From Nitrospira defluvii (GTDB lineage: Bacteria > Nitrospirota > Nitrospiria > Nitrospirales > Nitrospiraceae), in contig WYAX01000023.1 in the NCBI GenBank assembly GCA_011525625.1, positions 62,001 to 126,000 of the forward strand: a stretch of 64,000 bases of DNA, in the 5' to 3' direction. Positions 19,447 through 26,758 of this stretch are shown piece by piece. The notes beneath the pieces were generated by a model. It was not told the DNA's origin. It saw nothing but the letters and a program-made list of their open reading frames with translations, and ran no database searches. The position numbers and the translations under genes were made by a program. The number at the start of each line of letters is the position of its first letter. The stretch's first letter is position 1.

Positions 19447-19827
19447 ATGTCCAACGTGCCTGGTTTCTGGGGGATGCCGATGCGGACTCCTGGGACGATA
19501 CGGTTTTTCCTTGTCCTGCTGAGCGGATGCCTTGCCCTTCCGGCCGCTGCCGAAATCTCACAGGAGCGCGTGGCGCTTGTCTTGTCAGGATCCGACTGTT
19601 CCGCTCAACGCCAGTCTATCGTGGCGGCATTGGCTCAGATTCCAGGCGTGGCCCGCGTCGACCCGGACAGCGTTCCTGAGCATGTCTTAGTCGATGTATC
19701 GAGCGGGCTCGTCGTTCCGGAGGAACTCCTGGCGGCCGCGCGCCGTGCGCTGGTCGGGAGCCTGCGCTGTCAGGTCGACATCATGAAATCTTGTATCTCG
19801 GCCGGTCCGTCACCGCTACGGCACTGA
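19447..19827 (+). CDS. Exported HMA-like small protein, function unknown
   Basis: A 126-aa protein; a second Met at 19474 is an alternative start. The hydrophobic segment FFLVLLSGCLALPAAA could be a lipobox (LSGC) or a type I signal ending AAA-E. The rest has a beta-alpha-beta-beta-alpha-beta pattern like heavy-metal-associated domains: VALVLSGSDCSAQRQSIVAAL, IPGVARVDPD, HVLVDVSSG, PEELLAAARRAL. The usual CxxC is reduced to one Cys (SDCSAQ); two further Cys occur near the C-terminus (LRCQVDIMKSCIS). It lies 72 bp after nirK. A role in copper supply to NirK is possible but unproven. Confidence 0.5.
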   Translation: MSNVPGFWGMPMRTPGTIRFFLVLLSGCLALPAAAEISQERVALVLSGSDCSAQRQSIVAALAQIPGVARVDPDSVPEHVLVDVSSGLVVPEELLAAARRALVGSLRCQVDIMKSCISAGPSPLRH

Positions 19828-19887
19828 ACGCGCTTGCAATGCATCGACTATTCAGAGAGACTTGCCACGCCCAGACAACGAGTCGTC

Positions 19888-20517
19888 ATGCCTGTGACCG
19901 AAGCCCTCGGAACAATCGGGAGAGTCTTCGTCCGATGCCTGACTGCGGCGGCGGGTGCCTGGCTGCTGTCTGCTGTTTCGGTGGGCGCACAGGAGGCGGT
20001 GCTCGACTTCCCCATCCGTCCCTTCAATGTCGATGTCATGCTGCGCCAGCAGACGTTTGCTCCGGACGACCGAGAAATCGGCGTCCAGTTGGGGATCACG
20101 GCATTGCGGTACGGCAACGTGGAAGTCCGGACGATCTACCAATTTTTCAGTATTCATACCCACGAATTCAGCACCGACCAACATTCGTTGTTTCTCAATC
20201 CTCGCTGGAACAACTTCATCGACATCCTGGACTTTCCGAAACACAAACCGATCAGCCGCCTCATCCGTCACGTGTTGTTTGGCCCATTGGAAGACCGGGC
20301 AGTCCCCTACATCGGCGCGCTGGCTGGAGGCGTGTTGCCCGGTCCGGGGAATCGGGCGCCGGGGCATTTGATCGGCGGGCAGGTGGGGGTGCGGTTTCCA
20401 GTGGCGCAGAGTCTATCGGTCGATGTCAGCGTGCAATACAGTCAATACGGTGTGGATTTTCAGGGCGAGGCGGGACAGGCGCAGCAATGGGTGTTTCTCA
20501 CGGGGGTGCGATTTTAA
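19888..20517 (+). CDS. Predicted outer-membrane beta-barrel protein
   Basis: About 209 aa from the ATG at 19888 (an ATG at 19834 would add 18 residues before the signal peptide). Signal peptide with AAAGAWLLSAVSVGAQ. The mature protein has alternating strands ending in aromatic residues (EVRTIYQFFS, VGVRFPVAQSLSVDVSVQYSQYG) and finishes with WVFLTGVRF, a typical terminal barrel strand with C-terminal Phe. It resembles small lipid A deacylase/OmpW-sized barrels, but no catalytic motif is recognised. Its stop overlaps the next start (TAATG), so the two are translationally coupled. Confidence 0.55.
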   Translation: MPVTEALGTIGRVFVRCLTAAAGAWLLSAVSVGAQEAVLDFPIRPFNVDVMLRQQTFAPDDREIGVQLGITALRYGNVEVRTIYQFFSIHTHEFSTDQHSLFLNPRWNNFIDILDFPKHKPISRLIRHVLFGPLEDRAVPYIGALAGGVLPGPGNRAPGHLIGGQVGVRFPVAQSLSVDVSVQYSQYGVDFQGEAGQAQQWVFLTGVRF

Positions 20518-21548
20518 TGAGGCGGTCAGGACGTCGAGAGGTGTGGATGGCCCTGTTCGCCCTGCTGCTGCCGGGCTGCGGACTTCTCATCGACGCGGTC
20601 GAACAGGTCTGGCCCGTAGCCGGCAACCGGGTCGATATCATCTGTGCGCGTGAACGGGTCCAAGTCGGGTTGACGATGGAGCCGTTTCGACCGTTCGTGT
20701 TTCCAACCATCTGGACCGATGAAGGCGCCAGGGTGACCGGGCTCGATGTCGAACTGATCAAGGCGATGACGGACGAACTCTCCCATCGTTGCGGCCGCCC
20801 GATCACCCCGGTGCTCCACCTGGTGCGGTTCCGAGACCTCTTCCGGCTGTTGAACGAAGGACATTTGGATTGGTTTGTCTCGGCGGTGGCCACCACTACG
20901 CCGGCACCGAGCCGCGCCGGGGTTGCCTATTCCCTGCCCTACTTTTACGGCGGCGGTATCAGCGGGATCACGAGAAGCTCTGCCGTGATCGATCGTGTGC
21001 GGGCCAATGTCACAGAGCAAACGCTCCATCCCGCTGCCGATCGACTGGCCGCCACCAGTCATGCCTTGGACGGGCTGACGATTGCCGTGCAGGCTGAAAC
21101 GAGCGCGTATTATTACGCCGAGGCCAATTTAGGAGCGAATCGCTTGCTGATCTGTGATTCGCTGCCCGCGGCCTTCGAATATGCCGACGCCCAGACCGAG
21201 CCGCGCATCGATGTGATCCTTGGCGCGCAACCGGTGCTGGAGTATATGGTCAACCGCGTCCGCAGGGACTGGGTACCGTTGACCCGCGACAATGGGCGGC
21301 CGCTCTTCCTCACCAAGGCCGACTATGGGGTCGTCGTCGCGGAAGACAGTTACCGTCTGCGGTGGCTGCTCAACGACCTGCTTCTGAAGCTGGACGAATC
21401 CGGCCGTCTTCGGGAGATGCGGACACGGTGGCTCGACGAGGACTATGCGTTTCCCCGGCGTGCCTCGTTGGAAGGATTACCCTTCGATGTGGAGAAGATG
21501 GCGGTTCACTATATCCAGGGAACCTGTTATCTCAAACCGTTGCCGTGA
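20517..21548 (+). CDS. Family 3 extracellular solute-binding lipoprotein
   Basis: 343 aa, starting at an ATG that overlaps the previous stop. N-terminal LFALLLPGC is a clear lipobox. The remainder follows the periplasmic binding protein type 2 fold: ERVQVGLTMEPFRPF, GLDVELIKAMTDEL, LNEGHLDWFVSAVATT, LDGLTIAVQAETSAYYY, and YGVVVAEDSYRLRWLLNDLLLKLDESGRL. These match the SBP_bac_3 pattern for amino-acid-type ligands. No permease or ATPase gene is nearby, so it may be a sensor or an orphan binding protein. It sits in the nirK downstream gene set. Confidence 0.75.
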   Translation: MRRSGRREVWMALFALLLPGCGLLIDAVEQVWPVAGNRVDIICARERVQVGLTMEPFRPFVFPTIWTDEGARVTGLDVELIKAMTDELSHRCGRPITPVLHLVRFRDLFRLLNEGHLDWFVSAVATTTPAPSRAGVAYSLPYFYGGGISGITRSSAVIDRVRANVTEQTLHPAADRLAATSHALDGLTIAVQAETSAYYYAEANLGANRLLICDSLPAAFEYADAQTEPRIDVILGAQPVLEYMVNRVRRDWVPLTRDNGRPLFLTKADYGVVVAEDSYRLRWLLNDLLLKLDESGRLREMRTRWLDEDYAFPRRASLEGLPFDVEKMAVHYIQGTCYLKPLP

Positions 21549-21569
21549 GGTGAAAGCGAGGAGCATGCC

Positions 21570-22325
21570 ATGAACAGTCGCACGATGGTGAAGACGGTGC
21601 TCATGCTGTTCGTCCTGCTTCAGCCGCCGCCGACCTGGGCGGTCGAACGAGCCGAGGTGGAAGAAACCGCGCGGCTCCTCGCAACACTGCTGGAGTCGGG
21701 GCGAGCCGTGATCGAACGGAATCAAACCTTGATCGACGATCCTCATCAGGGAGAGAAAGGATTGACGCCGGAACTATTTGAGGCTGAGTTAGTCCGGGAA
21801 TTTCGCGTCAAGTCGGGCATCGATCTCACCGCCTTGCCGACGGCTCCGGTGTCCCTCGTCATTCCCCCGCTTGCCAAGGAACTGCTGCCCGCGCTGGTAC
21901 AGGCCGGCCGCGAAGTCGTGCGGGATGCCCAGGTCGTCATCAATCAGCGCGGGATCGGATACAAGAATTTCATTCCGGCGACGTGGGGAAGTCAGGCTTC
22001 GGCTCGATTTTCCAAATCATCGCACGTTCGACTCAAGCAGACCGCACTCGACGCGCGGAATCCGAAAAACGAACCGGACGAGTACGAGGCGTCCGTGCTG
22101 AAGTGGCTGGCTGCCAGGCCGCGCGCAGAGGCCTATGTGAGCGAGTTGACCGAGGAGGGAAAGACGCTGCGCGTGGTGATGCCGATCTACTACGCCAAGG
22201 ATTGTCTCGCCTGCCACGGAGAACCCAAAGGGGTGCTGGATATTTCAGGCTACCCCAGGGAAGGCCACAAGGAAGGGGATCTTGCCGGTGCGATCACGGT
22301 GACCGCGCCGCTGAACAACCGCTGA
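21570..22325 (+). CDS. Exported Tll0287-like (DUF3365) heme c protein
   Basis: 251 aa with a signal peptide ending TWA-VE. The body matches Tll0287-like/DUF3365 sensor domains: an N-terminal helix pair, GYKNFIPATWGSQASARF, and the heme attachment motif CLACH followed by GEPKGVLDISGYPREGHKEGDLAGAITV. One CxxCH gives one covalent heme c. Such domains usually occur in membrane receptors; here it is free and periplasmic. It follows the solute-binding lipoprotein by 21 bp with AGGAG-like sequence upstream of the ATG. It may sense redox state or a small ligand in the nitrite-reduction context. Confidence 0.8.
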   Translation: MNSRTMVKTVLMLFVLLQPPPTWAVERAEVEETARLLATLLESGRAVIERNQTLIDDPHQGEKGLTPELFEAELVREFRVKSGIDLTALPTAPVSLVIPPLAKELLPALVQAGREVVRDAQVVINQRGIGYKNFIPATWGSQASARFSKSSHVRLKQTALDARNPKNEPDEYEASVLKWLAARPRAEAYVSELTEEGKTLRVVMPIYYAKDCLACHGEPKGVLDISGYPREGHKEGDLAGAITVTAPLNNR

Positions 22326-22365
22326 TCGCCCGGGACTGAGCCTGGTTGCCGTGACTCGTCGTCTG

Positions 22366-22683
22366 TCAGGGATTCGGCGCGACGAAGACAAGCACCCTCA
22401 GCCGTTGCGCCGTATGGTTCTTCACGCCATGCTCTGCCCCTGCCGGCGCCATCGTACCCTGCCCCGCTCCCAACACCTGCTTCTCCGACCCGACCTGAAA
22501 GGTGCCTTCGCCCTCCAGCACGATATAGACCTTGTCCTGTTCGCCGTGGATATGTCCCTTCTGTTCCTGCCCCGGCTCAAAACAGTACACGTCGCAAAAG
22601 AACCGGGATGTTTCGAAGAGATTGTTCTTCTTCATCTTGTCCGGACTGAATTGCTGAATATCCGAAAGAGCGATCACCTTCAT
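22366..22683 (-). CDS. Small cupin-domain protein
   Basis: 105 aa; ATG at 22683 with GGAG eight bases upstream. Single cupin barrel: motif 1 GHIHGEQDKVYIVLEGEGTF (metal-binding His and Glu) and motif 2 GTMAPAGAEHGVKNH. It begins MKVIALSDIQQFSPDKMKKN. Function unknown; small cupins act as isomerases, dioxygenases or sensors. It lies 17 bp downstream of the CCG-domain gene and is likely co-transcribed with it. Confidence 0.8.
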   Translation of the reverse strand: MKVIALSDIQQFSPDKMKKNNLFETSRFFCDVYCFEPGQEQKGHIHGEQDKVYIVLEGEGTFQVGSEKQVLGAGQGTMAPAGAEHGVKNHTAQRLRVLVFVAPNP

Positions 22684-22700
22684 GTTCTGGGCTCCGCGGG

Positions 22701-23603
22701 TCAGGTTGAATGTTCCGTGTGACGTGACTGTAACCGAGTCACGATGCTCTCGACTGAGATTAAATGTCTGGCTAGTCCCAAGTCCTGTGCGGCAATGCCC
22801 ATGGCCAGGCCGAGCAGTTGCGGGAGATGGAGAATGGGGAGGTTCAGCGCCGTCTTGACCGCCCGCCCCGCCCGTTCCTGGTAGATGTCGAGGCTCATGT
22901 GGCACAGGGGACAGGGCGTCACCATGAAGTCGGCGCCATGGTCCCGGGCATCCTTCATATTGGTACCGGCCATGGCGACCGCGATGGCCTCTTTTTCCAG
23001 GATGATGGGGAACCCGCAACATTTAGTCCGCCCCGCATAAGCCACCGGTTCTCCCCCGACGGCGCGAATGATCCTTTCCAACGAGCTGGGGTTCTCCGGA
23101 TCGTCGAAGCCTAGTTCCCAGGAGGGGCGCAGCATGTAGCAGCCGTAAAAAGGGGCGATGCGGAAATCACGAAACGGCACACTGACCGTATCGGTCACCC
23201 GGGCGATCCCGAGATCGCGCACGGCGATCCAGAGGAGATGTTTGACCTGGACGCTGCCGCCGTAAACGATACCGTCCTGTGCCAGGAGCTTATTGACGCG
23301 TTCCAGTGTGGCCGGTTCCTGTTTTAACCGGCGATTGGCCGCGCTCATCACCCCCTGACAGGTCCCGCAGATGGTCATCACATCCAGCCCCAAGCGCTCG
23401 GCCTGGGCGAAGGTGCGGGCATTCAGCGCGAGGGCGAGGTCCGGGTCGGCTTCCCCGATCACCCCGGCTCCGCAACAGGAGGAGGCGGCAAGTTCGACGA
23501 CCTCGATGCCCAGGCGACCGACGATCGCCATGGTGGATTGATACAGTTCGGGAGTAGCGCCCTTGGCGGCGCAACCGGGATAGAGGGCGAATTTTAATGG
23601 CAT
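22701..23603 (-). CDS. CoB-CoM heterodisulfide reductase subunit B / SdhE-like CCG-domain protein
   Basis: 300 aa with two cysteine-rich CCG domains. The first has YPGCAA, SSCCGAG and CGTCQG; the second has YGCYM, TKCCGFP and CPLCH. In HdrB and SdhE these bind non-cubane [4Fe-4S] clusters used for disulfide reduction or electron transfer. No hdrA/C or flavoprotein gene is adjacent; a lone SdhB lies 10 kb away and could belong to the same respiratory complex. In Nitrospira such proteins are usually assigned to a modified succinate dehydrogenase or Hdr-like pathway, which I infer rather than see. Confidence 0.8.
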   Translation of the reverse strand: MPLKFALYPGCAAKGATPELYQSTMAIVGRLGIEVVELAASSCCGAGVIGEADPDLALALNARTFAQAERLGLDVMTICGTCQGVMSAANRRLKQEPATLERVNKLLAQDGIVYGGSVQVKHLLWIAVRDLGIARVTDTVSVPFRDFRIAPFYGCYMLRPSWELGFDDPENPSSLERIIRAVGGEPVAYAGRTKCCGFPIILEKEAIAVAMAGTNMKDARDHGADFMVTPCPLCHMSLDIYQERAGRAVKTALNLPILHLPQLLGLAMGIAAQDLGLARHLISVESIVTRLQSRHTEHST

Positions 23604-23726
23604 AAGTTTCGTCGTCGTTCTGTCCGGGATGTCTGCCCCACCATAGCTGATTGTCCCCCTTCATGAACAGTGTCGGACCGAAGGAGTCAAGCCCGCGACA
23701 GGGAGGCCGCGTCACGTCGGCCACGG

Positions 23727-24254
23727 TTACGGAAGTTTCGACACCGTCTCGTTGTAGCTCTGCTTCAAGTCGTCAAGGGTCCTGTTCAGGTTCTCTTTCA
23801 GTTTACTCCAGCCTGAACTGGTGGACTGGCTCACGTCATCGAGCTGCGTCCGTACCTCGTTCTTCTTGCGTTCGAGATCCTGGAGCGCTTTCTGCATTTC
23901 TGATCGAGCTTCCACCGAGGCGGCGCCGGCCTTCTTGTGCAGTTCGGCGATCTTGCCCTGCAGCTCGGCCAGCTCGGCCTGAATCGTTTTCTGAAACGCC
24001 TCTTTCTGCTGCAGCGTGTACTGTTTGGTGGACTCGACTGCCTGCTTGGTGTCCCGGAGGACCTTGTCCGTTGTCGTCGGTTGTGGCTGGTCTGCGGCGG
24101 CGAGCGCTTCCCTACCGGTGATTGCCGCCGACGGTCCCACGACCGACCAACAGAGCAGCACGCTGCCGACCAGCACCGGGAGGCTCCTCTCAGGCTGCAC
24201 GAATCGTCCCGCTAGAGGACGGACCGGAGGCGAATTCGTCAATGCACGTGGCAT
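23727..24254 (-). CDS. Exported coiled-coil protein, function unknown
   Basis: 175 aa from the ATG at 24254, which has GGGAGGG eight bases upstream. Signal peptide LPVLVGSVLLCWSVVGPSAA. The mature part is almost entirely helical and charged, with heptads across about residues 65-165 (QKEAFQKTIQAELAELQGK, VEARSEMQKALQDLERKKNE), resembling apolipoprotein/YtxH-like amphipathic helices. Probably a periplasmic structural or stress protein. It is divergent from the HDOD gene. Confidence 0.6.
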   Translation of the reverse strand: MPRALTNSPPVRPLAGRFVQPERSLPVLVGSVLLCWSVVGPSAAITGREALAAADQPQPTTTDKVLRDTKQAVESTKQYTLQQKEAFQKTIQAELAELQGKIAELHKKAGAASVEARSEMQKALQDLERKKNEVRTQLDDVSQSTSSGWSKLKENLNRTLDDLKQSYNETVSKLP

Positions 24255-24364
24255 GTGTGCTGCCCTCCCCCCGTTCCATGGGTGGTTAATGTTTTCGGCA
24301 GGAAGAGCCGAGAAGGATTTACAACAACGATCGTCCCGCAACCTTGACCGGTGGTGTAAGACCT

Positions 24365-25234
24365 ATGAGCGGTGAACTTCCCCAAGCGACAACCCCCGTT
24401 CCTACCGATTCGTTGGAACAACTCCTGATTGAGCGCATTCGCAAGGGCGCCATTGACTTGCCGCTCTTGCCCCAGGTGGCATCGCGGATTCTGGCGATGG
24501 TCTACGACCCCGATGCGGAGGCGGCTAAACTCGCTGCTTTGATTCACCAGGACCAGGCCTTGGCCGCCCATGTGATCAGGATCGCCAATTCCCCGGCCTA
24601 CATGACCCGCAATCCGGTCGTCTCGCTTCAGCATGCCGTGTCTATGCTGGGCATGAACCTGATGTCCGAGCTGGCCTTCTCTGCGTCCATCAAAGGCAGT
24701 GCCTTCAAAGTGCCGGGATGGGACGATGAAGTCAAGGGGCTCTGGCAGTATTCGCTCGCCAGCGGCGCCTACGCCAAGGAAATTGCGCGCATGCGGCGGT
24801 TCAACGTCGAAAGCGCCTATCTGTGCGGCCTCCTGCATGGTATCGGCCGGCCCGTCGTCTTGCAAACCCTGGTCGCCCTGTCCAAGGAGCAAGGAACGAC
24901 CCTCAGCAAAGAGTTGATGCAGCAATTGTTGGACGGCTATTACATCCAAGTGGGACTCCTGGTCGCGGACGAATGGGGCTTGCCGCCACCCGTGGTGGAG
25001 TCCATCGGATTTCATGTGGACTACAATTATGCCAAAACCGCCAAGCAAGAATGTATGACCACCTGTCTCGCCGGTCGCATGGCCAGACATTTTCTCGATC
25101 CTGAAGCCTTGGATGAGGCGACGCTGCGGGAGCATGTGATCTTCGCGGACCTGAACCTCTACCCTAAAGATGTCGATGCGTTATTGGCCCACAGGGACAA
25201 GGTGCAAGCCGTCGTGGAGGCGATGCCGTTATGA
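24365..25234 (+). CDS. HDOD domain-containing signalling protein
   Basis: 289 aa from the ATG at 24365 (an upstream TTG at 24344 is less likely). The HDOD domain spans roughly residues 25-220: LPLLPQVASRILAMVYDPD, LAALIHQDQALAAHVIRIANSPAY, LQHAVSMLGMNLMSELAF, and YLCGLLHGIGRPVVLQ. These HD-superfamily relatives lack the full metal site and act in signal output and c-di-GMP-linked regulation. Its stop overlaps the sthA start by ATGA, so the two are translationally coupled, an unexplained pairing. Confidence 0.85.
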   Translation: MSGELPQATTPVPTDSLEQLLIERIRKGAIDLPLLPQVASRILAMVYDPDAEAAKLAALIHQDQALAAHVIRIANSPAYMTRNPVVSLQHAVSMLGMNLMSELAFSASIKGSAFKVPGWDDEVKGLWQYSLASGAYAKEIARMRRFNVESAYLCGLLHGIGRPVVLQTLVALSKEQGTTLSKELMQQLLDGYYIQVGLLVADEWGLPPPVVESIGFHVDYNYAKTAKQECMTTCLAGRMARHFLDPEALDEATLREHVIFADLNLYPKDVDALLAHRDKVQAVVEAMPL

Positions 25235-26652
25235 TGCCCGGCAGTGCCTATGACATCGTGGTGGTCGGGAGCGGACCGGCCGGTCAAAAGGCCGCGATTC
25301 AGGGTGCCAAGGCCGGCAAGAAAGTCGTGCTGATCGAGCAGGAACAGGGCATCGGCGGCAATTGTGTCTACCGGGGCACCATTCCCAGCAAGACGTTGCG
25401 GGAGACGGCGCTGCAGTTCGAGCGGCTTAAACGTTCGAACGAAGTGTTCGAAGGCCGGCTCCGGCTCGACCTACCCATGACGGTGCTCTTGCACCGCCTG
25501 GACGAAGTGGTCAAGGCCCACGAATGTTATATGGCCGATCAACTCGCCCGCAACGGCGTCACCTATTGGCATGGCCGTGCGCGGCTCGTGTCGCCGCATG
25601 AAGTGCAATTGGAAACCGTCGACGGCGCTTCCCAGACCCTTCTCGCCGAGACCATCGTTCTGGCGACGGGATCGCGTCCCTGCTCCATTCCTGAAGCCCC
25701 GGTCGATCATGAGCATGTGCTGGACAGCGACTCCATTTTGTCGATGATTTATCTGCCCCGTTCGCTGACCGTCCTGGGGGGTGGGCCCATTGCCTGTGAG
25801 TATGCCTCCACGTTCGCCTTGCTCGGGGTTGAGGTGACGCTGATCGATCGGGCCAAAAGTCCGTTGCCGTTCATGGATCCGGAGATTGTCTCGGTCTTCC
25901 AGCGTGGGCTGGAACGCCAAGGCGGACGGTTTTATCTCGGCCAGACCGTGACCGAAGTGGCCTGGGACGGTGTATCTTCCGTTGTCGCGCGGTTGGCCAA
26001 CGGCCTGGTCGTCAAGAGCGAAAAAATGTTGGTGGCGCTTGGACGCCAACCGAACATCGAGGAGTTGAACCTCGGGGCAGCCGGCTTGTCGTTAGACGAG
26101 AAGGGACTGCTGCCGGTGAACGACCATGGACAGACGGCGGTTCCCCACATCTATGCCGCCGGTGACATGCTGGGCCGTCCGCCGGCATTGGCGTCACAGG
26201 CCATGGAAGACGGGCGGCGCGCCGTCAGTCAGGCGCTCGGTCTGCCCGTCGGCGATTCGGCCAACCAGGTCCCCATCGGGATCTACACCATTCCTGAAAT
26301 CGCTTCCATCGGGCTCGATGAGGAGCAGGCCGGGGCTCGCTATCGCGGACCGCTCGTGGGGCGCGCGCCATTCACGGAGATCGCCAAGGGGCATATTACC
26401 GGGGCCTGTGACGGTCTGTTGAAACTTGTCGCCGATCCCCTAGGTGAACGCCTGCTGGGTGTGCAGATCGTCGGAGAAAACGCCACTGAATTGATCCACC
26501 TCGGACAAATGGCCCTCCAGGAAGGGGCGAATATCGATCGCCTCATCGACACCATCTTCGGTTTTCCCACGTTTGCCGAAGCCTATCGCGTTGCCGCCTT
26601 GGATATTCTGGGACAACGCCGTAAACGGCAGGAGCAGGCCACAGCGGCCTAA
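25231..26652 (+). CDS. sthA: Soluble pyridine nucleotide transhydrogenase
   Basis: FAD enzyme that exchanges hydride between NADPH and NAD+. 473 aa. N-terminal FAD motif VVVGSGPAGQKAAIQGAKAG; the position of the redox disulfide in lipoamide dehydrogenases reads GGNCVYRGTIPSKTLRE, with only one Cys, which is the SthA hallmark. Second nucleotide motif LTVLGGGPIACEYAS; FAD motif HIYAAGDMLGRPPALAS; C-terminal dimer domain with GVQIVGENATELIHLGQMAL. It overlaps the HDOD gene by 4 bp. Confidence 0.9.
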   Translation: MMPGSAYDIVVVGSGPAGQKAAIQGAKAGKKVVLIEQEQGIGGNCVYRGTIPSKTLRETALQFERLKRSNEVFEGRLRLDLPMTVLLHRLDEVVKAHECYMADQLARNGVTYWHGRARLVSPHEVQLETVDGASQTLLAETIVLATGSRPCSIPEAPVDHEHVLDSDSILSMIYLPRSLTVLGGGPIACEYASTFALLGVEVTLIDRAKSPLPFMDPEIVSVFQRGLERQGGRFYLGQTVTEVAWDGVSSVVARLANGLVVKSEKMLVALGRQPNIEELNLGAAGLSLDEKGLLPVNDHGQTAVPHIYAAGDMLGRPPALASQAMEDGRRAVSQALGLPVGDSANQVPIGIYTIPEIASIGLDEEQAGARYRGPLVGRAPFTEIAKGHITGACDGLLKLVADPLGERLLGVQIVGENATELIHLGQMALQEGANIDRLIDTIFGFPTFAEAYRVAALDILGQRRKRQEQATAA

Positions 26653-26758
26653 CGTTCCATTCTCCTCCGACCGTTCCCTCCTCTGCGCTTTGACCCACAG
26701 GCCCCTTCTGCGCTACTCTCCTGGTCGGCCGGTCGTCCGATCACCGGAGAGGTTGCGC

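Noticed and set aside
19791..20516. Upstream 242 codons in frame with the solute-binding lipoprotein
   Set aside because: They overlap the barrel protein gene in another frame and the lipoprotein signal begins at 20517, so this is not an N-terminal fusion.
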